Assembly: GCF_947172395.1 (NCBI RefSeq)
Contig: NC_069095.1
Location: 7,874,001-7,938,000, forward strand
Direction: 5' to 3'
DNA: 64,000 nucleotides
Source of the DNA: Bicyclus anynana
Lineage: Eukaryota > Arthropoda > Insecta > Lepidoptera > Nymphalidae
In this document: one piece after another, positions 30,174 to 41,211 of the stretch
How the letters are laid out: the number at the start of each line of letters is the position of its first letter
Position numbering within the stretch: the stretch's first letter is position 1
Position numbers and translations under genes: made by a program
Notes under the pieces: model-generated
Told to the model about the DNA's origin: nothing
What the model saw: only the letters and a program-made list of their open reading frames with translations
Databases searched by the model: none

Positions 30174-32600
30174 AACAAAACAATACTTCAAAGGGCGTTC
30201 GACGAGAGTTCTACAATAGCTGTGTCATATATCTGTAAGTTCACAGATATCTAATTAGTTCCTTTAGTTATGTAAATGACAATGCTGCTTGGTGACAGAA
30301 ATTAGTATGACGATAGTTCTTCCTCTGATGAGTCATAAAGTTTACTACTACTAAAAGTGTACATGCCCTAAACTGAACATACCCTACATTGCGCTGCAAT
30401 GCCTCTGTCAACCTGACGAATAGGTGTTGCGTATGTATGTTCCGTTTTCTGGACACTGCAGAGTGTAGTATAGAAGGACCTGTATCGCACTCATAGTCAC
30501 CAACAAATTTGTCTGTCATTTTCTGAGGTAAACGATTTTGGATTTGGTATAAATCTTATACTAAACTTACAAGTTTTTGTCCGTTTTTTACACAATTCAA
30601 TTACATAAAAAGGTATTTTTACGGAGCTCATTAAACGACGAACAACTATTTGACATCGATTTCATAGAAACAGTTTTTATAATCGCATTAGATCGTTGAT
30701 CATATACTTTGACAGAAAAGTAACGTCTAGCGAGGCAGGTCTTATACAATAATTGGTCTGAGAGTAAAACCTCACAAAATGGTGTTAATGTAGTTTTCAT
30801 TAACACTCCTTTTATTTTCATGGACATGTGTTCATTAACATTTGTTATGCTGTATGTACTCGGTCACATACAGCAAAACAAAGAACCCCCTTATTGGAAG
30901 TCAGTTAAAAAAAGCCTAAGCTGTACTAACTAACTGTGTAACTGTTTTGTTATTTAACGACTACTTTAGTAGCAAAAGAACTGATTAAAAATAAACAATT
31001 TGTATACCACAGAATATATAATACTACAAGACCACAGAACATAGTAATCGCCAAAGCTTATTAATTTAATGTACAATACTAAATATTATTTGCATTACCA
31101 TCACGGTTGAGTTAAATTAAAAAGAGCTTTAACCCGCAATATTTAGAGTTCAATTTTTAGCAGCTTTTAAGGCTTTCGAGGAGAAAGTGTCGAGCCAATT
31201 AGGTCACTTACGTTTGGTCTGAAAAGTGCTACTCCAAACCTAGAAAGAGCTCGCATGTGTGCTGTAAAAATTATTCTTTTTATTTTTATAATGTGTGTAA
31301 AAGCTAATATAACATGAGGTTTGCATTTATTAAGTGAAAAACTTTTTAAGTCTAAGTTGTGAATCTATGCCGGTGTGGTTTCCTTCTTGTCATTCGGTGC
31401 ACGAGTCTTAATTCATTGTAATTTTTTTTCACCACGATGTCTGCCTCTACATACCAAAAAAATGTAAATGAAAGAATTACAACTGCTGCAAAAACTAAGT
31501 TATTAATCAACGCTGCCACAAAGTCATTAACAATGAGTATTATTTAATCTGTTCCAATCCCTAACAGTTTTTAAAAATTGTAGAGGGATAGCTACTTATT
31601 TTTAACATCAGAGTGCTAATTAACTAACTAAGAATTAAGATCACACCATTCGAAATCACTTAGAAATTTCATAATAGTTCAAAGTATAGAATCAAATAAA
31701 ATTCGGTAAAATGTATAAGACTCATTTTTAACTATACCTATGAGTACATCATAGACAACCTACATTTTTATGAATAAAAAACTATTCATTCAATTCCCAC
31801 AAAGTTATAAGTAGGTATGAATTTATATTACAATCAAACCTTTAAGTAATTAATCTGAAGCGTGACGTATACTTTGGGAATATTTTCATTATGATAAGAT
31901 ATTGCCGAAATGATTTCTCTAATCAGTTTTGAAGGTGAGATGTAAAGAGGTTTATTAAATTTTCATTTACCTTACACTGAAACGACATCATAATAATTTA
32001 ATTAATTTTTGTATTGGTAGTTAACAAAATACAAATCAAACTTAGCCGGCCTCTTCCTTATGAAATGATTTTCAATATTTATATATAATTCAGTTGTAAT
32101 CAATTCATATAAATAAAATTTAATTGTCTGTCTACGACTTTCACTGGAAGATAGAAAAGGTTATTTAGCAACATAATATGGTTTGTTTGTCCTAGAAAAA
32201 TACCAGGTACCTGCTAGTCCTTAATAAAAGTAGTATGAATCCCTTGCTCGAAAAATAGCTCCATTTTAAAATTTTAATAATCAAGTTATACTCGGAATGA
32301 AGAGCTACAATACAATTTACTGTTGCAGCGTTCAGAATTGCAGACGGTGCATTACTGTAAGAATTAATGAGCTGGTGTCACATTAATCGCTAATGGCTTC
32401 CATGAAGACTTCATGCCACTTAGGGCGATGGAGATTGCCTCTTATCACGCTATGAGCTCTTTAGAGTTAAATGTTGTTGACAGTGAATCTGCGTATAAGG
32501 GATTGCTTTGTAACGATTTTTAAATGACTTCAAAAACAGGAGGAGGTTCTCAATTCAAAGTGTATGTTTGTCACCTTATAAATTTGTCATTTATTAACTA
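30174..32600. other. Long AT-rich stretch, no feature seen
   Basis: Reverse-strand frames of 83 and 76 codons (30268-30519, 30597-30827) show no domain. A block near 30698-30757 is loosely like 41201-41258 (both contain GAGGCAGGTCT), which may be a decayed shared repeat. Confidence 0.45.
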
Positions 32601-32914
32601 ATCATCATCATCCATCATCATCATCTAAATATCAGCCGATGGACGTCCACTGCAGGACATAGACCTTTTTTATGGATTTCCAAACATACTTAGCTACCTT
32701 CACCCAGCGAATCCCTGCGACTCGCTTAATGTCGTCAGTCCACCTGGTGGGGGGTCGACCAACGCTGCGCTTTCCAGGGCGGGGTCGCCATTCCAGCACT
32801 TTGGGACCCCAACGTCCATCGGCTCTTCGAACTATGTGCTCCGCCCACTTCAGCTTCGCAACTCGTTGAGCTATGTCGGTGACTTTGGTTCTTCTGCGGA
32901 ACTCCTCATTTCTA
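32601..32914 (-). pseudogene. RTE-clade LINE 3' end
   Basis: Reads for about 90 codons on the reverse strand: FRRRTKVTDIAQRVAKLKW, a two-residue deletion in the WQWAGH motif (now WAEH), IVRRADGRWGPKVLEW, and WTDDIKRVA. The tail complement is CATCATC-rich. It is among the better preserved RTE copies. The catalytic RT is missing. Confidence 0.85.
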
Positions 32915-33230
32915 TTGAATATAAATAGCATTATTATTATTTGTTACTTTTGTATTCAGATTTTTTTGGTGAAAAGGCGTACTCGTACATAAATTATGCC
33001 TATCGCGAATTTAATTTGAATAATATTATTTTTTGTCAATTCCTTACGATCGTCGGGAAATATAATTTGTGTATATATTAGCATAGGGATAACGTTTTCT
33101 AATCGAATAAAAAATCTCAACTTCATACTAATGAAGGTCTATTTCCAATGGCCAAAATTGAAAATGCAACACTGCTCGAAATAATTATTTAAAAAAAAAA
33201 CACTACAACCGACTTAACGTACCCACGAAG

Positions 33231-33500
33231 CTAAAAAGGGAAAAATAACATTTTAATATTTTCTACCTACTGATCACTTTGAAGTCGGTGACAAGCCATC
33301 TATTAATTTAAGGCGTACCGTACCTATCGTAATGATTTTTGTTCTCAGACATTATTGTATAGTCGCTACTGAAGAAAAACATATGAAAGATAAATTTCAT
33401 ATGTTTTTCTTCAGTAACGACTAAAATCAACACCACACGGGCTTGGCACCGAATACAAAGTGTAGGTAGAAAATTTTAAAATGTTATTTTCCCTTTTTAG
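33231..33500. mobile_element. Nested foldback element F2
   Basis: Outer arms 33231-33297 and 33439-33500 are imperfect reverse complements (for example CTAAAAAGGGAAAAATAACA at the left edge). Inside, 33360-33388 and 33395-33423 form a second hairpin of 29 bp with one mismatch and a six-base loop (GATAAA). The left arm includes GAAGTCGGTG, and AACCGACTT lies just outside at 33208, linking it to the AACCGACTT family. No coding capacity. Confidence 0.75.
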
Positions 33501-33504
33501 TTTG

Positions 33505-34920
33505 CGATGATCATTTTTCCACTTAATACACAGCATTTATTCTGAATATTCTGAACTCAGTGACTCCATGCGAATCAAAGGTCTTCTTTCCAAGCAGGGC
33601 TAACTAAAACTATGCTAATAGATCAGTTTTAAATTCCATCAACTTTGTAACATTGATATTATAAACACACTTTCATTCTTTAACCAGAAAATCACGCAGC
33701 TATAATTATCGCAATACTAGTTAATAATGTCCTTAAAGTCAAAGAGTAACAATACGGGTAAAAAAAGGAATAGTGAAGACTACAAAGCGACAAAAGATCT
33801 TTCCGTGCTCAGCGCTGGATAAGCAATTTTACTCTACAATGACCAATCGGCAACCATTCAGCCATTAATACTTGAACGTCGTTGTAGATTTCGCTGGCTA
33901 ATAGTAAAAAGGAATGAACACTTAGGGCCGTGTCCACCATCTTCTGATAAGTGTTTGATAGACTATTCACAATTTTGGTTTTAGTCATTTTTGACATAAA
34001 ATAAAAAAGCGGAAAACGACTCGTATAATTTTTAACAAAAAATTTTGTTAAAAAATTTCATAAAATCTTATTAAATTTACATAAATAAATAAAATAGCCT
34101 TTTATTTACCCCTAATTTAATGTCAAGAATTAGATAGGCGACCCTTTAAAAGTTATTCAGTGTGTAAATTACTAAATTTACAAAAAAGGTTTGAAAAGAA
34201 AACGATTAATTTGAAATGTTGCAATTTTTCTGTTATTTTATTTCACAGATTAAATACTGTTCAATCATAGGCAAGAAAAATTAAGGTATACAAAAATAAT
34301 TAACATTTACAGATAATACATTAGTAATAAGGTAAAACCGCACTACCAATAACGATATAGCTTCCTTAAAACAGGATGTTGTTAAAATAATTATGTACTT
34401 TTATGTCTGTTTTATATCTGTAATTTATACAAATTTTAAAATATCTTTTATAAGGAAAATGCTGTAATAGTTGCAAAGTTAAAGTGCGAAAATTTTCCAG
34501 TCTCTAAGCAAAAATACGCTCGCGAGTTATTTCGTTTGTAAAATTTTGCACTCGGTAAAATACAGTTTGAAGTCCATTTTTTTAGGTTTGTATGCAATAC
34601 GAGTATTCAACGCTTTAAACATATCACATTTTTGCTTTATCATTAAAATTGTTTTTAGGGTAACAGTAGTAAGAATAAAACATCAGACTTCGGAAGGCAT
34701 TTCAAAGTATATTTTGACGTTTATTTTAAAAAATTTCGTAAGTTTTTGTTAAATAGTATGTAAAAATTGTATTTTTTATCTTATATAGACATATAAAAAA
34801 ATTATATATCTATACAAGATATATATACCTATTATATTGTCGTCTAAATGTTTCATAAATCAATTAAATATGTTTAATTCATTATGAAGTTCTACTAAAA
34901 CACGTTATACAGCGTGAGAG
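33505..34920. other. AT-rich DNA, no feature seen
   Basis: Contains the short inverted pair TTTTTAACAAAAAATTTTGT around 34028-34052. A 68-codon frame at 34546 has no motif. Confidence 0.5.
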
Positions 34921-34924
34921 TATA

Positions 34925-35083
34925 ACCGCGCGTGCCACGTTGCAAGAACCAGCTCATGACTAAAGGCCCCGTATGGGTTCAAAACTAGTCGGGCATACTC
35001 CGACGATGTATCACATCTGTTCCAGCCGTGTTTCATAATAAATTAATATGAATAACCCTCACGATAGTTTAAATTCTAAAATA
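34925..35083 (-). mobile_element. Foldback family F1, single-arm copy
   Basis: The plus strand matches the reverse complement of 19820-19990: GTTGCAAGAACCAGCTCATG, then CGGGCATACTCCGAC, then AGCCGTGTTTCATAAT and ATAGTTTAAATTCTAAAA. It keeps loop and one arm only, showing that this family does not need both arms to be recognised. Confidence 0.75.
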
Positions 35084-36827
35084 AACATAATTAATAGAAA
35101 ATACTTGTTTTGATATATTTATTGATTACATTGCAATTATGTAGGTACTATTAAATCAAACTATATTAGGGTAAAACCGATGTATCAAAAAGGGACGCAT
35201 GAAAAAAATGTTATCAAGACAAGTCCAAAATCCACAGACACAGTTGTGGCCGTAGAGTATTAATAAAAAAATCGTTATCTATTGTGCTGTAAAAATGATA
35301 GGAAAATTCCTAGAATTCACGTATACTTCGACGTAATACATTATCATAAACATTTTCTAAGAAAAGAATTTGCTGCGGGAAAAAGAAAAATGGTTTTTTT
35401 AAACCTTCAGAGAATAATTCCTTAATGCCCGTTGTATCTTAACTTCAGCTTCTCGGTACTTCCGACGTAGCTAATAGCTTCTAGTTCCTTGAGTTTGTTA
35501 AAAGCCGGCAAATCGGGATAAATTAAACCTCCAAGATGAATAGAACGGGCTGAATGGAAACATTACAGCCAGATTGTAAGCTTAAAGCAGGAAATGACGG
35601 CTGATGTAGCGAGATTTCATTTTTTATGCAGCGGCGAAAGCTTTATAATTAAGCTTTTGTATAAAAGTTTAGTAATTTTTCAATTCAAGTAATTTAAAAT
35701 AATTTCTTAAGTTAAGTTTGACATGAAACAAATCTGTTCTTTGCTATATTTTCTTGTGAATCAAATAGAACCGATGGTAGAGTGTCTACAAATATTCACA
35801 CTTGACGTTTCAAATGTGCTTTTAAACTAAGCCTTATTGCAAAAAAAGAATTTTGAATTTGGAGAAATACCTAGAAACCATATTTAATTCACAAGAGCAA
35901 AAAGAAACAAGTTTTGTTTTATCATAATATACATGTTGAAATGATTACATACTTGGCCAATATATATTTGACCAAGGGAAAAGGCCCAGGAAAGACGAAG
36001 AAGATGTGCCTACTTGTGAACGACATCGTGTACATGGCCTGGAAAGCCTTACGTAAAGTATGTAGCAAACCAGACATTATTAGATACACTTGTAGCAGTC
36101 AACATGTTGTATATTGGGCTAGGGTCGAATAAAAAAGTGGTGGTGACGAACTGGATCGCTTCCAAAAAATAGTGAATCCTACGTATGAAGATATGTTGCA
36201 CAGGTAGCTTACTTATTATACTTATTACAAGGTGGTGAAACTGGCCTTAAATATCTAAAAATAACAAGTATACACGCACTTGTAAAACCTTATAACAATC
36301 CCAATCTCGGTGGTATACATAAATTTGTTTCTAACAGTGTACTTTTCCAAAAAAATGTTACGGTATATTTTCCCGAACAATGTGGACCATCGTGATGCCT
36401 ACTTTACGGTGACCTTCTTATTTCACTTTCCGCTTGAGTGTCAGGGCGACAAAATTTTCTCGAGGGCTATTCGGGCCTGGTGACTTTATTCGCGTAACCA
36501 CTTAGTTAAATCCGTGCATTCAAGCGTACTCTCTATTTTTGAATAAGAAAATGATTTTCTCGTAGCTCTAAATCTTGTAGTAATTATTACCTATATTATT
36601 AAGGTTTTTTATGGAAATGAAGATTTTTCCTAATGAATATCAGTAGATCAATAAGCATATAAATAATAATAAGCATCTGGTTATAAGCCTTGGAGCGTTT
36701 GAATAATATTTATTTATTTTTGTTAGTGTAGTTGTAACAACTCATTAATATGTTGAAAACCATGAAAAATGGCAAATGGGTATTCATGAGAGTGAGTGTA
36801 TCAGAATAGGCAGTTTTTATTTGTGAT
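35084..36827. other. Unassigned DNA
   Basis: A 72-codon frame at 35914-36132 has a run of lysines and no recognisable domain. Nothing else stands out. Confidence 0.45.
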
Positions 36828-37314
36828 ATTCTTGAGCCGCCAGCATCCAGCGGCTCCCTGCAACCCGCTTGAGTTCTCGGCTCACCTAGTGGGGGGGTTG
36901 ACCAGCACTGCGCTTTCCGGTGCGTGGTCGCCATTCTAGCACCTTGGGACCCTAACGTCCATCGACTCTTCGAACTCTGTGCCTGCCCATTTCCACTTCA
37001 GCTTCGCGACTCGCTGTCTTAGGTAGGTCCAATTTCGAGAAAGAGGTGAAAGGGAAGATCGCTGAATCCAGCTCGGCTTTGCAGCGTTCGAGAAACTCTG
37101 CGCCATGGTATCGTTCGAAATTCCTCAGTGCTCGAAAACGAAAGTCTTCGATCAGTGCGTGATGACCTACGGATCCGAGACTTGGTCGCTGACTATGGGC
37201 CTTATTAGAAGGCTAAAAGTCACATAGCGGGCGATGGAGCGAGCTATGTTGGAGTTTGTCTGCGTGATCAAATCTGTAATGAGGAGATCCGCAGACGAAC
37301 TAAAGTCACTGATA
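36828..37314. pseudogene. RTE-clade LINE insertion with 5' inversion
   Basis: The 3' segment (about 36828-37016) lies on the reverse strand and encodes the QRVAKLKW ... SRW region. The next segment (about 37028-37314) lies on the plus strand and encodes the part just upstream: VMTYGSETWSLTMGLIRRL-like codons, then RAMERAML, and ends AAAGTCACTGATA. In an uninterrupted copy that end is followed by TAGCT and then the CAGCGAGTCGCG at which the reverse segment starts. The arrangement is the expected product of twin priming. Both parts carry frameshifts, and the 3' end is lost. Confidence 0.8.
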
Positions 37315-37319
37315 AAGGC

Positions 37320-37738
37320 CTATAATTTTTTAAAAAATTCGAAATTGTTATTAATTTAAATATAATTAACATCCTATATTATTTATGTCTTCAGATAAAT
37401 TTTGTTGATTTGTTTTTCTATTACCAACTAAAACTTTTAAAATAATTGATAAATCTGCACGATATTATAATAGCATAAAGCTTTTGCAAGATTCTTTTAT
37501 ATAATAGATGGGAAAGTTAATAAAAATTACCTTATAAAATTACCTTTAAAGAATTTTTAATGTCTAAAACAAAAGAGATAATTGTTATAAGTACAAGCAA
37601 ACTAGTTTTCAGTCGAGTTTGCTCTTAAAATAGAAAATTCTAAACCGAGTTCATTATTATACGCGACAGTTTTTCATTGTTTAACTTTCCTCATAATATG
37701 CGAAACTCTGTCGTTTAGAGTACATTTATATTAGTAGA
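37320..37738. other. No feature seen
   Basis: AT-rich DNA between the inverted RTE copy and a Hel-3 element. Confidence 0.55.
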
Positions 37739-38216
37739 CTAGCGGACGCCCGCGCCTTCGTCCGCGTGGAAATCAATGTAAACTTTCAAGCCCTATTTCA
37801 CCACTTTAGGGTTGAATTTTAAAATTTTTTGAATCACATTATATTTCGTATATTTTTAATAATTTATGTACAAAATTTTTAAAACTGTGACTCTAAAAAT
37901 TAAGGACTTTCCATACAAACTTTTAACCCCTATTTCACCCCCTTTTCATTTTATTTTCGCAATAAAAAGTATATAACCTATAACCTTCTCCGTCTTAAAT
38001 CGTGTCAAGGTTGTCAATTTGAATTCATTCAGTAGTTTCAGCGTGATGCCCGAATATCAAAAACATGGTCAGACAGACAGACAGACAAAAAATCGAAAAA
38101 ATATTTTTAGCTTCAGTATCGAATATATAATGCCCCCCGACAAAAAATTCAAAATAGCTTCAATGTACAGGATGTACAGAATTTGTCCTGTCACAGTTTT
38201 TATTATAGGTTCTAGA
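37739..38216 (-). mobile_element. Hel-3 Helitron-like element, longest copy
   Basis: Reverse orientation. CTAG at 37739, then the hairpin (CCCGCGCCTTCGTCCGCG on the plus strand). The body includes the phrase CCCCTATTTCACCCCC and a CAGACAGACAGACA run. A possible TC terminus is at 38215-38216 with A/T flanks. No protein frame, so it is non-autonomous. The 5' limit is less certain than the 3' limit. Confidence 0.65.
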
Positions 38217-38265
38217 TGGCGCTAGTAGTACGTTATGCCAAGGTAGCGTTTGATGATGAAAACCA

Positions 38266-38300
38266 TTCACATAAACCATTTGACAAATGGTTTATGTGAA
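38266..38300. repeat. Perfect 16-bp-arm hairpin
   Basis: TTCACATAAACCATTT (38266-38281) and its exact reverse complement (38285-38300) around a GAC loop. It lies about 50 bp beyond the inferred Hel-3 terminus. Confidence 0.8.
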
Positions 38301-38354
38301 ATTTCAAATTGCGAAGTAATTTAATAAGTAGGTATAGATATAGAAGAAGATAAA

Positions 38355-38420
38355 ATGCGCATTGGACCAGCGTGGTGCACTATTGGCCTAACCCCTCTTA
38401 TTCTGAGAGGAGACTCGAGC
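38355..38420 (+). mobile_element. SINE-A internal fragment
   Basis: ATGCGCATTGGACCAGCGTG through GAGAGGAGACTCGAGC. Head and tail are both missing. Confidence 0.75.
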
Positions 38421-38785
38421 TTGAACTTGAACTCGAGGAGAAACGAACATCTCATAATTATCTTTACACCCAAAAACAATACTTTTTATAAGGAACTTTT
38501 GTATGAGCTTAAATTTTATTCCTTAACTAAATTCCATTATAAAATTTCGTTTTTCATGTGCATACTCGTATCTATGATCTATATCCGTTTGTATAAATTA
38601 CTTGTACCTACGATATAACCAGAATATTTTTATCAGAATACGTAATGTTAAGGTAATAAATACTAATATTATTATCATAATTAATACTAGGTGTATTAAT
38701 TTTTTGTAGCATTTTTGGTTTAAAATTTTACAACACGTGTTAAACCAAACGTATAACACAACCCACCTATCTTGTTACGCAAGTA
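38421..38785. other. No feature seen
   Basis: AT-rich, with a short ACACGTGT-type repeat phrase near 38735. Confidence 0.5.
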
Positions 38786-38979
38786 TCTATACTAATATTA
38801 CAAAGCTGAAGAGTTTGTTTGTTTACTTGAACGCGCTAATCTCAGGAACTACTGGTCCGATTTGAAAAACTCTTTCAGTATCAAATAGCTCATTCATAAC
38901 TAGGCTGTAGGCTATATATTATTCCCGTATTCCTACGGGAACGGGAACCACGTGGGTGAAACCGCACGGCGTTAGCTAG
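38786..38979 (+). mobile_element. Hel-1 Helitron-like element
   Basis: TC start after A and a CTAG end. The hairpin is weakened (CGTGGGTGAAACCGCACGG). The middle blocks (ACTACTGGTCCGATTTGAAA) are well preserved. Confidence 0.84.
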
Positions 38980-39064
38980 GAATAAGAATAAAATACATTT
39001 TGACAATAATTTAAAGATCTTAAAGTTCTTGAATTTATGAACATATTTAAAATTATAAATTGGG

Positions 39065-39243
39065 AATTTCGTTCATAACACTCCCGATGTACCGCGCGGG
39101 CCGGGGGACGTGTAGCGATGAATGAAAAACCCACGACTGATACAAGTCACATTCCCGCACGCATGACATCTCACACCCGCGCAGTCCTTCCCCCTGTCGC
39201 CCGCATATCATGGGAGTGTTATCAACGAACTTGCCAGACTATA
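39065..39243. mobile_element. MITE-N, copy 2
   Basis: Left end TTTCGTTCATAACACTCCCG. The right end complement is TATAGTCTGGCAAGTTCGTT followed by ACACTCCCATG. It aligns along its length with copy 1 at 15908-16110 in the opposite orientation, sharing the GC-rich core. Confidence 0.78.
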
Positions 39244-39355
39244 GCCGCCGATATAGGGATAAAATATAGCCTATGACTCTCACAAATAACCTATCTATTG
39301 GTAAAAGAAATTCCCTACAACTTTACAAACTTTACCTTTTTATAATATTAGTTTG
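39244..39355 (-). mobile_element. Hel-2 fragment, reverse
   Basis: Body of Hel-2 (GGGATAAAATATAGCCTATG, ACTTTACAAACTTTACC) without the CTAG hairpin end. It abuts MITE-N directly, so the MITE may have entered or replaced the end of this Helitron. Confidence 0.65.
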
Positions 39356-40149
39356 AAAGTATAGATTAAAAAGACTACTTTTATGAAAGACAATTTGAAT
39401 GGAGTTTCTGCTTTATATTACGTGTTTAATACTCGAAAATTTTAGTTCATTCGACATCAAATAAAATCAGCTTTGTTCCAAATTTTCGCTTCAGAAGTAC
39501 ATGAGCACGCATGAGTGGCCAAATTTAAGTAAGTGGATACATGAATAGAGTCACTGAGCTTGAATAGTACTTACCAAAATTTTCGCGCTCACACAAAAAG
39601 CGAGGTCAAATAAATGTCCCCTCTTTCGCCAGGTGCTTGTTAGCATTTGAAATGTCTACAGGTAAGAATCTTTAACTTTAGTGAATCTGTTTATGGTCCG
39701 TTATGATTACGCAATCAAGTTTGAAATTATTTGATGTACCCTGTGGTATATACTTCCGATGAGATACTTAAGATGAAGGAATAGGAATACAAAATATACT
39801 CCAGGTTATATATATTGAATAACCGGGAACAGCCCGACTATTCAATATACGTAATTGAAATATCATAGTATATTAACCACTTGACTCTTAAATGGACGAC
39901 CGGTCGCCCATCGTATCCGTTACGTGACATGTAAAAAAATATAAAGCAAACTTAGGGCAATAGGCGAGCACAGTATCATGCTCCGCGCGATAAAGGAATA
40001 AAAAGATTTTTTAAATGGCTCACAACGGTAGATTAAAACCGCATTCCCTGACTGTCGGCTTCTTCAACGCAGACGGGCTTTTCGATAAAATACTCGCGGG
40101 CAGCGATGTTATATACAGGGTGCTCGGGAGTATTATATTAAATTTTCTT
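39356..40149. other. Unassigned DNA
   Basis: Contains TTGAATA phrases around the pair near 39814-39848 (AATATATTGAATAACC and TATTCAATATA), a small inverted repeat. No gene is seen. Confidence 0.45.
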
Positions 40150-40350
40150 TTAACGCCCGCGACTTCGTCCGCGTGGAATTCAGTTTTTCACAAATCCCAC
40201 GGGAAACATGGATTTTTCCAGGATGGAAAGAGGTGTTAGTTTAGAGTGAAATCTATTTCCATTTCCAATTTCAGCCAAATCGTTCAGTAGCCGCTGCGAA
40301 AGAGAGAAACAAACATACACACACAAACTTTCGCATAAATAATATTATGT
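40150..40350 (-). mobile_element. Hel-3 element, reverse, end slightly trimmed
   Basis: ACGCCCGCGACTTCGTCCGC begins where the CTAG terminus should be (TAGCGG missing). The body (TCAGTTTTTCACAAATCCCA, CAGCCAAATCGTTCAG, ACAAACATACACAC) is intact. Confidence 0.72.
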
Positions 40351-40351
40351 G

Positions 40352-40469
40352 ATACCCGTGCGAAACCGGAGCGGGCCGCTACGTTTTTTAAATACAACGT
40401 TCACAGTTTTTCTGTAGTGTATTTAGTATCAGCATTGTATCCGTGCGAAGCCGGGGCGAGTCGCAAGTT
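40352..40469 (+). repeat. Twin copies of a 31-bp Helitron-like end
   Basis: CCCGTGCGAAACCGGAGCGG followed by GCCGCTA, near 40355, recurs near 40440 as CCGTGCGAAGCCGGGGCGAG followed by TCGCAAG. Lepidopteran Helitron-like elements have such ends, but here neither keeps an exact CTAG. Confidence 0.45.
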
Positions 40470-40776
40470 ATACATATAAACCTTTCTCTTTAATCACTCT
40501 ATCTATTTAAAAAAACGCATCAAAATCCGTTGCGTAGTTTTAAAGATTTAAGCCTAAATGTAGAGACAGATAAAGCGACTTTGTTTTATACTATGTACAA
40601 TGTACATTGTACATGTTATATACCTTTAACCTGATTTAGAAGAAATAGTATTTTTCGTATTCCTAACGACTAGTCCCCAGGGACATTTTATTTGTCCGCG
40701 ACAGGAAATCCACTAGAGCCAAGATTTCCAGTAATGAAGTAACGACTATAGACAGTGACAAATGTAATAAACTCTG
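40470..40776. other. Unassigned DNA with a 22-bp palindrome
   Basis: 40593-40614 is a perfect palindrome (ATGTACAATGT and its complement). Nothing else is recognised. Confidence 0.55.
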
Positions 40777-41211
40777 GTGTGTCAAGTAATAACAACAGAT
40801 ACATTAAGGGCAACTTTTCAACATAACTTTTTCATTGAACGGAAAATGGCCTTTCATTGCTATTTGCTTTATTTGGAAAACATTAATCACAAGAATACAG
40901 AATTATTTTATTCAAGAAAATCAGTAAATTGTGAAGATGTTCTGTTCCAAGAAGTCTTGGCTTTTAATGTAGTGGCTTGTGTGTATCAAAAGTTCGTTTC
41001 ATCACGTTCCTTCAGATTATACCGCAGAATAAAAAGCTATCAAGCTATTTTTATACACACCGTGATTTATACACACATGCAATGTCTATCAACTATCCAC
41101 TCTCTAATTTTAGTCTTTACACCTTACCTGACTTCCAAAAGACACAGACTTCCAAAAGTAGCCAAAGCATGTTTTCTGTGGCCAAACGTGTGTGTTGATT
41201 TCATACTTTGA
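40777..41211 (+). CDS. Unrecognised 144-codon reading frame
   Basis: This is the longest frame in the window without an obvious mobile-element origin. The translation is rich in S, K, I, Y and F. It shows no signal peptide, zinc-binding pattern or familiar motif. A second frame overlaps on the same strand (40977-41198). No splice-site context, Kozak-like start or polyadenylation support was identified. In AT-rich insect DNA a frame of this size can occur by chance, and I think that is more likely than a gene. It could also be a decayed repeat or one exon. Confidence 0.15.
   Translation: MCQVITTDTLRATFQHNFFIERKMAFHCYLLYLENINHKNTELFYSRKSVNCEDVLFQEVLAFNVVACVYQKFVSSRSFRLYRRIKSYQAIFIHTVIYTHMQCLSTIHSLILVFTPYLTSKRHRLPKVAKACFLWPNVCVDFIL

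Noticed and set aside
30698..30757. Shared block with 41201-41258 as a gene family
   Set aside because: Similarity is weak and short with no common frame. At most it is a decayed repeat.
33360..33423. Possible microRNA precursor hairpin
   Set aside because: The stem is short for a precursor and is nested in a larger inverted repeat, so a transposon origin explains it better.
35914..36132. 72-codon frame with basic stretch
   Set aside because: No recognisable motif, no supporting signals, and a length expected by chance in this amount of sequence.
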